Of a stretch of 64,000 bases of DNA, positions 19,130 through 28,439 are shown piece after piece; within the stretch, counting starts at the first letter, position 1, and the number at the start of each line of letters is the position of its first letter. Below the pieces are notes generated by a model, which did no database searches, was not told where the DNA came from, and saw only the letters and a program-made list of their open reading frames with translations. Position numbers and translations under genes: made by a program. This DNA is from Corynebacterium gallinarum. Its GTDB lineage: Bacteria > Actinomycetota > Actinomycetes > Mycobacteriales > Mycobacteriaceae. The stretch spans positions 124,001 to 188,000 of the forward strand of contig NZ_JACSPR010000002.1 of NCBI RefSeq assembly GCF_014837045.1, written 5' to 3'.

Positions 19130-20137
19130 GTGTCGCGAACTCACAGCAGGTTGACCACGCCGGTCGTGATCATCGGATCACTCATTCTGCTCGTGGTGTC
19201 CTTCGTGGTCTCCCTCATGATGGGCCCGGTCACCGTGCCGCTGGCCGATCTCGCCTCCTCCCCCGTGGTCACCGAGATCCGTGCCCCGCGCATCATCATC
19301 GCTGCCCTCGTCGGTGCCGCCCTGGCGGTGTCCGGGGCGATCATGCAGACGGTGTTCCACAACCCACTGGCCGACCCCGGCATCGTGGGTGTCTCCTCAG
19401 GCGCCGCGGTCGCCGCGGTGTTGGCGATTGTCACCGGAGCCAGCTTCTTCGGCGAATGGACCATCCCCTTCGCCGCCTTTGTCGGCGCCATCATCACGGT
19501 GGCGGTGGTCTACCTCATCGCCAGTTCCAGGGCGATGGACGGCCGGGGCGCTGACCCCGCCACGCTGGTGCTGGTCGGCCTGGCGATCACTGCCTTTCTG
19601 GGTGCGGTGATCTCCGCGGCCACCGCCAACGCCCCACAGGATTCGGAGCTGCGGTCAGTGGCCTTCTGGCTCAACGGTGATCTGGTGTCCCGGACCTGGG
19701 ACCATGTGGGGGTGTCGGTGATCCCCATCCTCCTGGGTCTGATCCTGGCGGTGGGTGCCTCCCGTGACCTCAACCTGCTGCTGCTCGGTGAGTCCACCGC
19801 GCAGACCTCGGGGCTCAACGTCGGGCGGGCACGCATCTTCCTGCTGGCCCTGGCCGCACTGCTCACCGCCACGGCGGTCGCGGTGTCCGGCACCATCACA
19901 TTCGTAGGACTGGTGGTTCCCCACCTCATCCGCATCGTCATCGGCGCGGACCACCGGGCTCTGCTGCCCGCCGCGGCGATCCTGGGTGCCACCTTTGTGA
20001 TCGTGGCCGACACGGTCGCGCGCATGCTCTTCTCCCCCATCGTCCTGCAGACCGGCGTAGTGGTGGCCTTCATTGGTTCCCCGATCTTCCTCTACCTGTT
20101 GCTGACGGTGCGCAAACGCAGGGGGTTGGGCCTGTGA
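19130..20137 (+). CDS. Iron-complex/heme ABC transporter permease (FecCD family)
   Basis: A 335-residue membrane protein with about nine to ten hydrophobic helices and the FecCD signatures NPLADPGIVGVSSGA and FVGLVVPHLIRIVIGADHR. It would form the homodimeric channel of a metal-chelate or heme importer. The GTG start at 19130 follows AAGGGATGTA. The next gene (ATPase) starts inside its stop (GTGA overlap), so the two are coupled. A weak DtxR-like inverted repeat (19071-19089, 10 of 19 matches) lies upstream; I do not count it as convincing. Substrate (heme, siderophore or cobalamin) cannot be told from sequence. Confidence 0.9.
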   Translation: MSRTHSRLTTPVVIIGSLILLVVSFVVSLMMGPVTVPLADLASSPVVTEIRAPRIIIAALVGAALAVSGAIMQTVFHNPLADPGIVGVSSGAAVAAVLAIVTGASFFGEWTIPFAAFVGAIITVAVVYLIASSRAMDGRGADPATLVLVGLAITAFLGAVISAATANAPQDSELRSVAFWLNGDLVSRTWDHVGVSVIPILLGLILAVGASRDLNLLLLGESTAQTSGLNVGRARIFLLALAALLTATAVAVSGTITFVGLVVPHLIRIVIGADHRALLPAAAILGATFVIVADTVARMLFSPIVLQTGVVVAFIGSPIFLYLLLTVRKRRGLGL

Positions 20138-20928
20138 GCGTGGATATCGCCGTGGAGCATCTCGATGTCACCTTCCCCACCCACCACGCCGTGCGTGATG
20201 TGTCCTTCCGGGCACCCGCCGGTCGGGTCACCGCGCTCATAGGCCCGAACGGTGCCGGCAAGTCGACCGCCCTCAATGCCATCGCCGGCCTGATCCCCAG
20301 TACCGGGAAGGTGCTGATCGGAGGGGCGGATGTGACGTCGCAAAGCACCCCGGAACGCGCGCGGCAGATGTCGCTGGTGCCGCAGAACACCGAGCTGCGG
20401 ATCGGGTTCGCGGCGCGCGACGTGGTCGCGATGGGCCGCTACCCGCACCGGAAACGGTTCACGGCCGAATCCGAGGAGGACCGCCGCGCCACCGAGGAGG
20501 CGCTCGCCGCCATCAATGCCCTCGACATCGCGGACCAACCCGTCAACGAGCTCTCCGGCGGGCAACGCCAGCTCATCCACATCGGGCGCGCCCTGGCGCA
20601 GGACACCGCCGTGATGCTTCTCGACGAACCCGTCTCCGCCCTCGACCTGCGCCACCAGGTGGAGGTTCTCCAACTGCTGCGCACCCGCGCGGCAGCCGGC
20701 ACCACCGTGGTCGTGGTCCTCCACGACCTCAACCACGTGGCCAGGTGGTGCGATCACGCCGTGCTCCTGCACCGGGGTGTACTCGCGGCCGCCGGCAGCG
20801 TGGCCGAGGTGCTGCAACCCGGCACCCTCTCCGATGTCTACGGGCTGCCCATCGCCGTGGACAGTGACCCCCTGACCAGCAGCCTGCGTGTGACACCGCT
20901 GCCCACCAACCCCGATCCACTGCTGTAA
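20134..20928 (+). CDS. Iron-complex/heme ABC transporter ATPase (HmuV/FecE type)
   Basis: Cytoplasmic ATPase, 264 residues, that powers the preceding permease. Walker A GPNGAGKST near residue 37, signature ELSGGQRQ near 145, Walker B VMLLDEP, and switch HDLNH are all intact. The GTG start overlaps the permease stop by four bases. Only one permease gene is present in this operon, so the channel would be a homodimer. Confidence 0.92.
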   Translation: MSVDIAVEHLDVTFPTHHAVRDVSFRAPAGRVTALIGPNGAGKSTALNAIAGLIPSTGKVLIGGADVTSQSTPERARQMSLVPQNTELRIGFAARDVVAMGRYPHRKRFTAESEEDRRATEEALAAINALDIADQPVNELSGGQRQLIHIGRALAQDTAVMLLDEPVSALDLRHQVEVLQLLRTRAAAGTTVVVVLHDLNHVARWCDHAVLLHRGVLAAAGSVAEVLQPGTLSDVYGLPIAVDSDPLTSSLRVTPLPTNPDPLL

Positions 20929-20951
20929 CAAGATTGAAGGATGATCCCCCA

Positions 20952-21959
20952 GTGAAAAAGACCATCGGTACACCCGTGAAGTTCACCACCTCCCTGCTCG
21001 CGGCGGTGCTGTGCGCACCACTGGTGCTGACCGCATGTTCCCCGGCGGAGGAGAACCCCTCCAGTAGCGGGGCAGACACTGCCACTGTGTCCGCCGATGT
21101 GGATGACACCGGGGCGGCCTACCCCCGCACCGTCACCATCGACGACCAGGAGATCACCCTGGAATCCGAGCCGGTGCGCATCGCGGTGGTCACCCCCGAG
21201 GCGGCCTCCCTCGTGCTCCCGCTCGCCGGTCCGGAACGGGTGGTGCTCACCTCGGAGATGAACCCCGAGGACGAGGACCTCTACACACTGGCCGAGCAGG
21301 TCCCCACGAAGGTCAAACCGGGTGGTTCCGTAGACCCCGAACAGGTCATGGCCGCTGATCCCGATCTGGTGATCGTCAGCGCCCGGTTCGACACCGAGCA
21401 GGACACCATCGACATCCTCGAGGGCTTCGGGGTGCCGGTGGTCAACTTCGACATCGACGGGTGGAACGGCATCGACTCCATCATCACCCACATGACCTAC
21501 GTCGGTGAGCTCGTCGGCGCGGAGGAGGAGGCCGCCCGGGCCATCGCCGAGATCGAGGAGACCCGCGCGGAGGTCGAGCAGCCGGAGGAGGCACCGCGGG
21601 TACTGGCCATGATGCAGCGGGGACCACGCCAGATGATCATGCCGGAATCCTCCATGATGAGTGGCCTGATCCGTGAGGCCGGCGGCATCCCCGTGGTGGA
21701 TTCCCTCGGCGCGACCGGCACCGTCACCGCCGACCCCGAGCAGGTGGTGGCCATGAACCCGGACATCATCATCATCCAGGACTACCTGGGCCGCGGCCGG
21801 GAGGATTTCGCCGATCTGCTGAACAATCCGGCGCTGGCGGAGGTGCCCGCGATCGCGGAGGACAAGGTCTTCTACGCCGACACCCGCACCACCGGTTTCA
21901 CCGCCGGCACCGACATCACCCAGGGCCTGCTGGAGGTCTCGGAGATGATCCGCTCCTAG
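20952..21959 (+). CDS. Iron-complex/heme ABC transporter substrate-binding lipoprotein
   Basis: A 335-residue surface lipoprotein: positively charged start VKKTIGTPVKFTTS, hydrophobic core, lipobox LTAC, then an acidic linker and a two-lobe periplasmic-binding fold (TroA/BtuF type; DPEQVMAADPDLVIVSA and MNPDIIIIQDYLG). It captures the chelate for the permease-ATPase pair just upstream. GTG 20952 is chosen because the lipoprotein signal begins there and GAAGG precedes it; a TTG at 20934 is in frame. The gene order permease-ATPase-lipoprotein differs from the usual lipoprotein-first order. Confidence 0.88.
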   Translation: MKKTIGTPVKFTTSLLAAVLCAPLVLTACSPAEENPSSSGADTATVSADVDDTGAAYPRTVTIDDQEITLESEPVRIAVVTPEAASLVLPLAGPERVVLTSEMNPEDEDLYTLAEQVPTKVKPGGSVDPEQVMAADPDLVIVSARFDTEQDTIDILEGFGVPVVNFDIDGWNGIDSIITHMTYVGELVGAEEEAARAIAEIEETRAEVEQPEEAPRVLAMMQRGPRQMIMPESSMMSGLIREAGGIPVVDSLGATGTVTADPEQVVAMNPDIIIIQDYLGRGREDFADLLNNPALAEVPAIAEDKVFYADTRTTGFTAGTDITQGLLEVSEMIRS

Positions 21960-22159
21960 ACGATTGACTCCAGCCCATCGAAGAAGACGCTCCACTTTTT
22001 GGTAGTACATTCTCTTGGCGAGCACAATACCCAGTTGTGCGTATCCGTGACACAAACATAGTCGGTCCAATTATTGGGAATGGAAAAACGCAGACTGCAG
22101 CTCGGGCAGATGCACATGCTCAGATTCTCTAGCAGTATGGAATCGGATACCACTTCCAT
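21956..22159 (-). CDS. Possible small cysteine-containing protein
   Basis: A 67-codon frame reading ...MCICPSCSLRFSIPNNW... with a CxCxxC cluster and two further cysteines, resembling a small zinc ribbon. It overlaps the lipoprotein stop by four bases in convergent orientation. No good ribosome binding site precedes the first ATG; the internal ATG 14 codons later is equally possible. Composition is AT-richer than the neighbours. I do not recognise it, and it may not be a gene. Confidence 0.35.
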   Translation of the reverse strand: MEVVSDSILLENLSMCICPSCSLRFSIPNNWTDYVCVTDTHNWVLCSPRECTTKKWSVFFDGLESIV

Positions 22160-22228
22160 CGCGGCGCACCCCCACGGTTCAGCGGTGCGGGCGGTAGCGG
22201 TGGCTGGTAATTTATTTCAAACTACGAC

Positions 22229-22266
22229 AAAGGTAGTAAACATACCCCAGTATGTTTACTACCTTT
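22229..22266. terminator. Strong hairpin at the 3' end of an orphan gene
   Basis: A perfect 17-bp stem (AAAGGTAGTAAACATAC and complement) with a 4-nt loop. It contains the stop codon of the minus-strand gene at 22259. The minus side ends CTTTG, the plus side CTTTTA, so it could act in both directions. Confidence 0.6.
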
Positions 22267-22747
22267 TATCATCCGGCACGGTCTCTTCACTGAAGCTGCT
22301 AAAGTGTTCTACGCCCTCAAATTGTTTCATCACCTCGGAAACAATGGAGTACACCTGCATGCTGAGAACATCAAGTTTTGTAGTTCCATCAGAGGTAAAG
22401 AGAAAATCAACACGTAATAATACATGAGCGTAAGGATTATTGCTCTCGCCGAATTGTTGTTGCCAATAATCTTTTAGGCCCATTTCATCTTCCTCCAGTG
22501 GTTGGCCAGTGACACCCTGAACGAAAAGATGTGGTGCTAAACGCACAAACTGCTTTTGTAATGTCTTCGAAATCGTTTCGATCTGCTCAGGAGTGGCATA
22601 GAGGACAAGCTCTTCTACATATTTCTTTAATTCATTCATGTAGGAAGAATATCTGGCGACCCCAATTTTGATTCTAGAACGGGCCTGACCCCCGTTTGGT
22701 AGACGCTCTGAAACAATCATGACGCTGGGAACGATACCTGCCACCAC
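22259..22747 (-). CDS. Hypothetical membrane-anchored protein, AT-rich, possibly frameshifted at its 5' end
   Basis: The frame encodes VAGIVPSVMIVSERLPNGGQ... then a charged helical body (MNELKKYVEELVLYATPEQ) and an alpha/beta C-terminal half (AHVLLRVDFLFTSDG). I do not recognise it. The first residues look like the second half of a membrane helix. One frame over, starting GTG at 22787 behind GGGAAGG, the sequence VKAFKLIGTGLAW would supply the missing first half; one base too many near 22750 would separate them. So the true gene may begin at 22787 and be frameshifted. The composition is much lower in GC than the surroundings. Confidence 0.5.
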   Translation of the reverse strand: MVAGIVPSVMIVSERLPNGGQARSRIKIGVARYSSYMNELKKYVEELVLYATPEQIETISKTLQKQFVRLAPHLFVQGVTGQPLEEDEMGLKDYWQQQFGESNNPYAHVLLRVDFLFTSDGTTKLDVLSMQVYSIVSEVMKQFEGVEHFSSFSEETVPDDKR

Positions 22748-22874
22748 GCCAAGCGAGACCAGTGCCGATGAGTTTAAATGCCTTCACGGTGCCAGGACCT
22801 TCCCTAATCTCTTGGTCTGTCGCCGTGACTTTTCCGCTGGTGTAACCGTTATAGACGGTGCAGGAAAAACGATA

Positions 22875-22915
22875 GTGCCACACCATCCCTCCATAATGGG
22901 GAAAGGGTGTGGCAC
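22875..22915 (-). terminator. Rho-independent terminator of the small two-helix membrane protein gene
   Basis: GTGCCACACC pairs exactly with GGTGTGGCAC, with a smaller CCCT/GGGG pairing inside. On the minus strand the hairpin is followed within a few bases by TTTTT (complement of 22866-22870). Confidence 0.7.
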
Positions 22916-22958
22916 CACTGTTTCGATCTCTCACCCGCACCGGGGCGGGGAGTAATCC

Positions 22959-23150
22959 TTAGAGCTTGCGGGAGGTGGGGGAATGGATGTCCAGGGCCAC
23001 GCTGATACCCCACACGATGATGCCGCCACCGAGAGCGATGATCAGCGCTGCGACGATGGCCATCACGGCGTATCCGACAGCTGCCGCGTACCAGATACCT
23101 GCGGCCAGAATGACGGCGCCCAGGATGAGAAGAATGAATGCCTTGCCCAT
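22959..23150 (-). CDS. Small two-helix membrane protein
   Basis: A 63-residue protein, almost entirely two hydrophobic helices (GKAFILLILGAVILAAGIWY and AVMAIVAALIIALGGGIIVWG), with a short polar tail SPTSRKL. The ATG at 23150 has AAGGA eight bases upstream, better than the in-frame TTG two codons earlier. Function unknown. It is followed by a good terminator, which supports its being a real transcription unit. Confidence 0.7.
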   Translation of the reverse strand: MGKAFILLILGAVILAAGIWYAAAVGYAVMAIVAALIIALGGGIIVWGISVALDIHSPTSRKL

Positions 23151-23298
23151 GTGCAATCCTTACGTTGTATTCCAACCGGGCCGAGTGCCCCACAGTTGAT
23201 CTAACTCAAAAAAGTTCCGGCTAACACCCTACCCTGTCCTATCAATAACAGGGAAAATCAGGGCAATTCTTTCATAATCGGATACCGTCGCCGGTGGT

Positions 23299-23964
23299 TT
23301 ACTTCTTCCAGTTCCAGAAACGCCAGATCCGATTAGTGGGATCACGCTGGACCTCACGCTCCTGGTATTCAAACACCGGCAGGGACCAGCCCCGCCACAG
23401 GGCGAGCAGGCGGGCGGTGAAGGCCACCAGCACGGACACGATCACCGTGGTGTTCTCCCCAGCGCCCAGGTACATCATGACGAAGTACACGCAGGTGGCC
23501 AGCAGGGCGATGGAGGCGTACAGCTCCTTCTGGAACACCAGCGGGATGCGGTCGCACAACAGGTCACGCAGCACACCACCGAAGACACCGGTGAGCACGG
23601 AGGCCACCACCGCAATGATGAAGCCGTACCCCATCTCCAGGGCGATCTGGGTGCCGATCACCGCAAACGCTGACAATCCCACGGCATCGAGCACCAGGAA
23701 CAGCACCCGGAAGTGCTGCATCAGGTAGGAGATGGACACCGTCAGGATGGCGGCACCGATGATCAGCAGCAGGAAGTGCGGTTTCTCCACCCACACCAGG
23801 GGGTAGTGGCCCAGCAGCATATCGCGGATCGATCCACCGCCGATGGCGGTGACGCAGGCGATGACCGAGACACCGAAGAGATCCATCTTCTGACGCCCCG
23901 CAGCCAGGGCACCGGTCATCCCTTCCGCGGTGATGCCGATCACCCAGAGAATTGTCAGCAGCAT
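23299..23964 (-). CDS. TRIC cation channel family membrane protein (UPF0126, YadS/YicG)
   Basis: A 221-residue membrane protein with the duplicated three-helix units of the family; each unit has the glycine-rich kink [17 protein letters not shown] (about residue 42) and [16 protein letters not shown] (about residue 128). Prokaryotic TRIC homologues form K+/Na+ permeable channels. It directly follows the exonuclease III gene, with a single base between stop and start, so they are probably cotranscribed. Confidence 0.9.
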   Translation of the reverse strand: MLLTILWVIGITAEGMTGALAAGRQKMDLFGVSVIACVTAIGGGSIRDMLLGHYPLVWVEKPHFLLLIIGAAILTVSISYLMQHFRVLFLVLDAVGLSAFAVIGTQIALEMGYGFIIAVVASVLTGVFGGVLRDLLCDRIPLVFQKELYASIALLATCVYFVMMYLGAGENTTVIVSVLVAFTARLLALWRGWSLPVFEYQEREVQRDPTNRIWRFWNWKK

Positions 23965-23965
23965 A

Positions 23966-24883
23966 TTATGAGTAAATCACATTCAGGGGCGAATGATCCG
24001 ACCATCGCAGATCATAGGCGGCCGCCTTGTCCACCCAGCTGCGCTCGGCGCGCTCACACATGGGCTTCGTGGCGGCCTGGTAGTCGATGCGCCACCCGGC
24101 GTTCGTGTCGAAGGCCTTACCGCGGTAGGTCCACCAGGTGTACGGTCCCTCGCCCTCCGGCTGCAGGCGACGTGCGACGTCGAACCACGCCGGGTCGGGG
24201 TTCGCTTCACGACGCCCCGCTGTCCCCACATAGTCCACCGCCCCGAAGAAGTCTCCCCCGCCGACCAACTGGGACTGCTCATCCGGGAAACATCCGAAGA
24301 CGGAATCCATCCAGGCGCGTTCATCGGGCAGGAAACCGGATTTCTTCTGGTTGGTCTTCCAGTTCTTCAGGTCCTCCCGGCGGTGGCAGATGTTCCAGTC
24401 GCCACCGATGACCATGTGCGGATGGGTGGCGGCACGCTCGGCGAGCACGTCGGAGAACTCATCGAGGAAGTGGTATTTCTCGTCCTGTTTATCCGTGCCG
24501 GTGGAACCGGACGGCAGGTACAGGGAGGCGACCGTCACGGGCACCCCGAGTGTGGTGTCCGCGATGGTGGCCTGGATGTAGCGGCCGGAGTCGAGGAAGG
24601 AACCGAAACCGATGGAGACGTCGCTAAGCGCGTGGCGGGAGAGGATACCCACCCCGGCCCTGCCCTTGGCGGCGGCCGGGGCACCGACATAATGCCACCC
24701 GGCCTCCAATACCGGCTGGAGGGCCTTCTCGGTGTCCTTCTCGCTGGCGCGGACCTCCTGGAGGAGGACCACATCACTGCCTGATTCCTCCAACCACGGG
24801 ATGAATCCGAGGTTGGTCTCGCTGCGTTCCTTCACGGCCGCCCTGATGCCGTTGACGTTGACGGTGGTGATCTGAAAACTCAT
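23966..24883 (-). CDS. xthA: Exodeoxyribonuclease III / AP endonuclease
   Basis: DNA repair nuclease that cuts at abasic sites and trims 3' ends. The 305-residue protein starts [16 protein letters not shown] (ATG 24883) and has the EEP-family motifs: NVNGIRA, LLQEVRA (metal-binding Glu), [13 protein letters not shown], and the C-terminal RIDY and WSDHSPL (catalytic Asp-His). The ORF is open 15 codons further upstream without family similarity. It lies between an MFS gene and the TRIC gene, all on the minus strand. Confidence 0.92.
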   Translation of the reverse strand: MSFQITTVNVNGIRAAVKERSETNLGFIPWLEESGSDVVLLQEVRASEKDTEKALQPVLEAGWHYVGAPAAAKGRAGVGILSRHALSDVSIGFGSFLDSGRYIQATIADTTLGVPVTVASLYLPSGSTGTDKQDEKYHFLDEFSDVLAERAATHPHMVIGGDWNICHRREDLKNWKTNQKKSGFLPDERAWMDSVFGCFPDEQSQLVGGGDFFGAVDYVGTAGRREANPDPAWFDVARRLQPEGEGPYTWWTYRGKAFDTNAGWRIDYQAATKPMCERAERSWVDKAAAYDLRWSDHSPLNVIYS

Positions 24884-24937
24884 GGTTTCAACCCTAACCC
24901 GGGAGTGGGGCCCCTCCCCCATCCGCACCCCAGGCGG

Positions 24938-26206
24938 TTATGTCCGCCGGCGCAGCCACACCATCGGGAACCAGATGCCGATGGCAGCCGCTGCCAGGAG
25001 CGCACCGGCCAGGGCGGGTGCACTGTAGGAGTATCCGGCGGCGATCACGGCACCACCCATGGAGGCGCCCACCGCATTGCCGATGTTGAGGGCGGAGTGG
25101 TTGAGGGAGGCCGCGAGGGTCTGCGCCCGGCCGGCGACATCCATGAGGCGGACCTGCAGGGACGGCACCAGGGTGGAGCCGAAGAAACCGACCAGCCCGA
25201 AGTTGATGGTGCCGGCCACCGGGTGGTGGGAGGTGAAGTAGAAGCCGATGAGCACCACCACGATGCAGATGAGTGCGAGCAGGATGCCGCGGTCGACATT
25301 CCAGTCCGCCAGGCGTCCCCCGACGTAGTTGCCGATGACCATGCCCACGCCGTAGGCCATGAGCACCACCCAGATCAGGGAGGCCGGCATCCCGGCCTGC
25401 TCGGTCATGGTCCAGGAGATGTAGGTGTACACGGCGAACATGCCACCGAAACCGACGGAGCCAATGGCCAGCGTCAGCCACACCTGGCCCTTCTTCAGTG
25501 CGCTGAGTTCGGTCAGGGGGCTGGTGGTGGCCATCCGGGACATGTGCGGCATGAGGAACCAGAGCGACACCAGGGTCACCACGCCGATGGCCGTGACCAG
25601 CCCATAGGCCGCATGCCAGCCGAGGCTGGTGCCCAGCAGCTGCGCGGCGGGCACACCGATGACGGTGGCCACGGACAGACCCATGCCCACGAATGCCACG
25701 GCCCGGCCCCGCTGACCCTCCGGCGCCATGGAGGCCGCCGAGAGTCCCGCCACGGAGAAGTACGCGCCGTGCGGCAGTCCGGCGAGGAAACGGGCCACGA
25801 GCAGCATGGTGTAGGAGGAGTCGAACATCGACAGGGCATTGCCCACGACGAACGCCGCCATGAGGATGAGCAGCAGGCGGCGCCGGGGGATGCGCCCGGT
25901 GAAGGCGGTGATCAGGGGTGCGCCGATCACCACGCCGAGGGCGTAGACGGTGATGATCAGACCGGCCTGGTCCTCCGTGATGGAGAAATCCTGGGCGATC
26001 ATGGACAACAGCCCCATGGAGACGAACTCGGTGACTCCGATGCCGAAACCACCCAGGGCGAGGGCGGTCATGACGATATAGCGGCGGGTGGAGGAGATCT
26101 CCGTCTGGCGGGGCACCCGGCGACGCTGCAGGCGCGGACCGGTACCACCACCGGTGGGTTCTGTGTGGGCGACCACCGTGACGGGGGAGTTTCCTGAGTC
26201 GTGCAT
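24938..26206 (-). CDS. MFS transporter, DHA1 drug/sugar efflux type (AraJ/NepI-like)
   Basis: A 422-residue membrane protein with about 12 helices, the loop 2-3 motif between helices (TGRIPRRRLLL) and the motif RFLAGLPHGAYFSVAG typical of AraJ/CmlA-type exporters. The first 35 residues are hydrophilic. Substrate unknown. The ATG at 26206 has AGGG upstream. Divergent from the second siderophore uptake operon; any functional link (for example siderophore export) would be speculation. Confidence 0.85.
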   Translation of the reverse strand: MHDSGNSPVTVVAHTEPTGGGTGPRLQRRRVPRQTEISSTRRYIVMTALALGGFGIGVTEFVSMGLLSMIAQDFSITEDQAGLIITVYALGVVIGAPLITAFTGRIPRRRLLLILMAAFVVGNALSMFDSSYTMLLVARFLAGLPHGAYFSVAGLSAASMAPEGQRGRAVAFVGMGLSVATVIGVPAAQLLGTSLGWHAAYGLVTAIGVVTLVSLWFLMPHMSRMATTSPLTELSALKKGQVWLTLAIGSVGFGGMFAVYTYISWTMTEQAGMPASLIWVVLMAYGVGMVIGNYVGGRLADWNVDRGILLALICIVVVLIGFYFTSHHPVAGTINFGLVGFFGSTLVPSLQVRLMDVAGRAQTLAASLNHSALNIGNAVGASMGGAVIAAGYSYSAPALAGALLAAAAIGIWFPMVWLRRRT

Positions 26207-26329
26207 GGAGGACACCCTAACGGACGCGGTGGGGAATCTCTCCATCATCCCAGGTCACTGTGGGCATTTTAGGCCCGGGGACTAAATGTGACCTGCGCCA
26301 TTTAAACTTCACAGACCCCTCGTGTTAAT

Positions 26330-26348
26330 GTTGGTCACCCTAACCTAA
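26330..26348 (+). promoter_or_regulatory. DtxR box upstream of the siderophore uptake operon
   Basis: The 19-mer GTTGGTCACCCTAACCTAA matches the corynebacterial DtxR consensus (TTAGGTTAGCCTAACCTAA) at 15 of 19 positions, with a perfect right half. It is 40 bases before the first gene of the operon, where Fe2+-DtxR would block transcription when iron is plentiful. I recall that the orthologous C. glutamicum lipoprotein gene is a DtxR target. Confidence 0.75.
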
Positions 26349-26387
26349 GTAAGGCTCCACTAAGCAACGAAAGCGATCCCCCGGACC

Positions 26388-27434
26388 ATGCGACGATCAC
26401 GCGGCATCAGCGGCCTTCTAGCCGTCACCCTCACCCTGACACTGGCGGCCTGCACAGATTCCGGCTCCCAGACCAGCACCCCGAATAACACCCCGCCGTC
26501 GGCCGAATCCAGCGACGGGACCTTCCCCGTCACCATCGAGCACGCCTTCGGCGAAACCACCATCCCGGCGCGCCCCGAACGTGTGGCCACCGTGGCCTGG
26601 AGCAACCACGAGGTGCCGCTGGCCATGGGTGTCACCCCCGTCGGTTTCGAGAAGGCCACCTGGGGTGATGATGACGGCGACGGTGTGCTGCCGTGGGTCG
26701 CGGAGCAGCTCGCGGTCCTGGGTGCGCCGGAGCCGGTGCTTTTCGACGCCACCGACAGCCTCCCCTTCGAATCGATCTCCAATACGCAACCCGATGTCAT
26801 CCTGGCGGCCTATTCCGGTCTGACGCAGGAGGACTATGACCAGCTCTCCCAGATCGCACCGGTGGTGGCCTACCCGGAGCAGCCCTGGGGTACCACGCTG
26901 GAGGATCAGATCCTCATGAATGCCACCGCCCTCGGGTTGGAGAGCGAGGGTGAGCAGCTCGTCGCAAAGCTGGAGGGTGAGGTGGCTGCCGCGATGGACG
27001 CGCACCCACAGCTGCGGGAGACCACCCCGGTGTTCGCCTTCTTCGATGAGTCGGACCTGTCGCAGATCGGTGTGTACACCCCGCTGGATCCGCGGATGGG
27101 TTTCCTGCTGGACGCGGGCATGCAGCAGGCCTCCATCCTGGAGGAGTACGCCGGTTCCGACAGTTTCTATGAGCAGATCTCCGCCGAGAACCCCGAGGCC
27201 TTCGATGATGTGGATCTGATCATCACCTACGGCTCCGAGGATGCCGCCGTCAACGCCGCGCTCCTGGAGAAACTGCAGGCCGATCCCCTGCTGTCCCGCA
27301 TCCCCGCCATCGCTCAGGGCCGGGTGGTGTTTCTGGGTGAGAACCCCATCGCGGCTGCCGCCACCCCGTCACCACTGTCAATCCCCTGGGGTATCGACGA
27401 GTACTTCGCCACCCTCGCCGGGGGACTCGGCTAA
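26388..27434 (+). CDS. Siderophore-binding lipoprotein (iron-regulated, Irp1-like)
   Basis: Substrate-binding lipoprotein for a ferric siderophore. The 348-residue protein has the signal MRRSRGISGLLAVTLTLTLAAC with lipobox LAAC, a Ser/Thr/Pro linker, and an FhuD/FepB-type fold (ARPERVATVAWSNHEVPLAMGV; ISNTQPDVILAAYSGLT). Ribosome binding site is poor, so the start rests on the signal sequence. It is the first gene of a five-gene operon with only 6 bases to the permease, and a DtxR box lies just upstream. Confidence 0.88.
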   Translation: MRRSRGISGLLAVTLTLTLAACTDSGSQTSTPNNTPPSAESSDGTFPVTIEHAFGETTIPARPERVATVAWSNHEVPLAMGVTPVGFEKATWGDDDGDGVLPWVAEQLAVLGAPEPVLFDATDSLPFESISNTQPDVILAAYSGLTQEDYDQLSQIAPVVAYPEQPWGTTLEDQILMNATALGLESEGEQLVAKLEGEVAAAMDAHPQLRETTPVFAFFDESDLSQIGVYTPLDPRMGFLLDAGMQQASILEEYAGSDSFYEQISAENPEAFDDVDLIITYGSEDAAVNAALLEKLQADPLLSRIPAIAQGRVVFLGENPIAAAATPSPLSIPWGIDEYFATLAGGLG

Positions 27435-27440
27435 CCAGCC

Positions 27441-28439
27441 ATGACCACCGCCATCCTCTCCCGACACCAGCTCCCCCTCATCGTCCTGGGCATGCTCCTG
27501 GTGGCTGCATGCATCTGCTCGCTGATGTTCGGTGTGCGGTCCATCGGCGCCGGTGATGCCCTGCACGCACTCCTGGGGCACACCACCACCGCCGAGGAGG
27601 CCGCGGCCGCCAAACGCATTCCACGGACCGTGCTCGGCATCCTGGTCGGTGCGGCGCTGGCGGTATCCGGCACCACCCTGCAGGCGGTCACCCGCAATCC
27701 GCTGGCTGATCCCGGGATCTTCGGTGTGCTCTCCGGTGCGTCCCTGGCCGTGGTCACCGGCATCGCCTTCTTCGGCCTGTCCGCGGCGGTGCCCACCATG
27801 ATGGTGGCGGTCGCCGGTGCGGCGCTGGCGGCGGTCTTCGTCTACACCGTGGGATCCATCGGTGGGGCCACACCCCTCAAACTCGCCCTCGCCGGTGCCG
27901 CCACCGCCGCCGCATTATCCTCGCTGGTCAGCGCGGTGCTGCTGCCCCGTCTGGAGGTGATGGACAGTTTCCGGTTCTGGCAGATCGGCGGGATCGGTGG
28001 CGCGGACTGGGAACGGATCACCCTCGCCACACCGGCGCTGGCTGTCGGTTTCCTCATCTGCCTTACGTGTGCCCGCGGACTCAATGCCCTGGCCCTGGGG
28101 GATGACATCGCCACCGGCCTGGGTGAACACGTCTGGCGGACCCGTCTGCTGGCCTCCGCCGGAGCCGTGCTCCTGTGTGGTGTGGCCACCGCACTGGCCG
28201 GCCCAATCGCGTTTGTCGGCCTCATCATCCCGCACCTGTGCCGCCTGGTCATCGGCACGGACCACCGGTGGCTCATCCCCGTCACCGCTGTCGCCGGCGC
28301 AGCTCTGCTGCTGTCGGCCGACACCGTCGGACGCGTACTCACCCGCCCCGAGGAGGTCGCCGTGGGCATCATCATGCCGCTGCTGGGGGCACCGCTGTTC
28401 ATCTGGATCATCCGTCGGCAGAAGGTGAGGCAGCTGTGA
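27441..28439 (+). CDS. Ferric-siderophore ABC transporter permease 1 (FepD type)
   Basis: A 332-residue FecCD-family membrane protein with the signature NPLADPGIFGVLSGASLAVV and FVGLIIPHLCRLVIGTDHRW. It forms a heterodimeric channel with the next gene product. The stop codon overlaps the GTG of the second permease (GTGA), giving translational coupling and a fixed 1:1 ratio. Confidence 0.92.
   Translation: MTTAILSRHQLPLIVLGMLLVAACICSLMFGVRSIGAGDALHALLGHTTTAEEAAAAKRIPRTVLGILVGAALAVSGTTLQAVTRNPLADPGIFGVLSGASLAVVTGIAFFGLSAAVPTMMVAVAGAALAAVFVYTVGSIGGATPLKLALAGAATAAALSSLVSAVLLPRLEVMDSFRFWQIGGIGGADWERITLATPALAVGFLICLTCARGLNALALGDDIATGLGEHVWRTRLLASAGAVLLCGVATALAGPIAFVGLIIPHLCRLVIGTDHRWLIPVTAVAGAALLLSADTVGRVLTRPEEVAVGIIMPLLGAPLFIWIIRRQKVRQL

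Noticed and set aside
22674..22940. 88-codon minus-strand frame overlapping the orphan gene
   Set aside because: Its first part covers the terminator of the small membrane protein gene; only the short segment from GTG 22787 looks coding, and that is treated as the possible frameshifted start.
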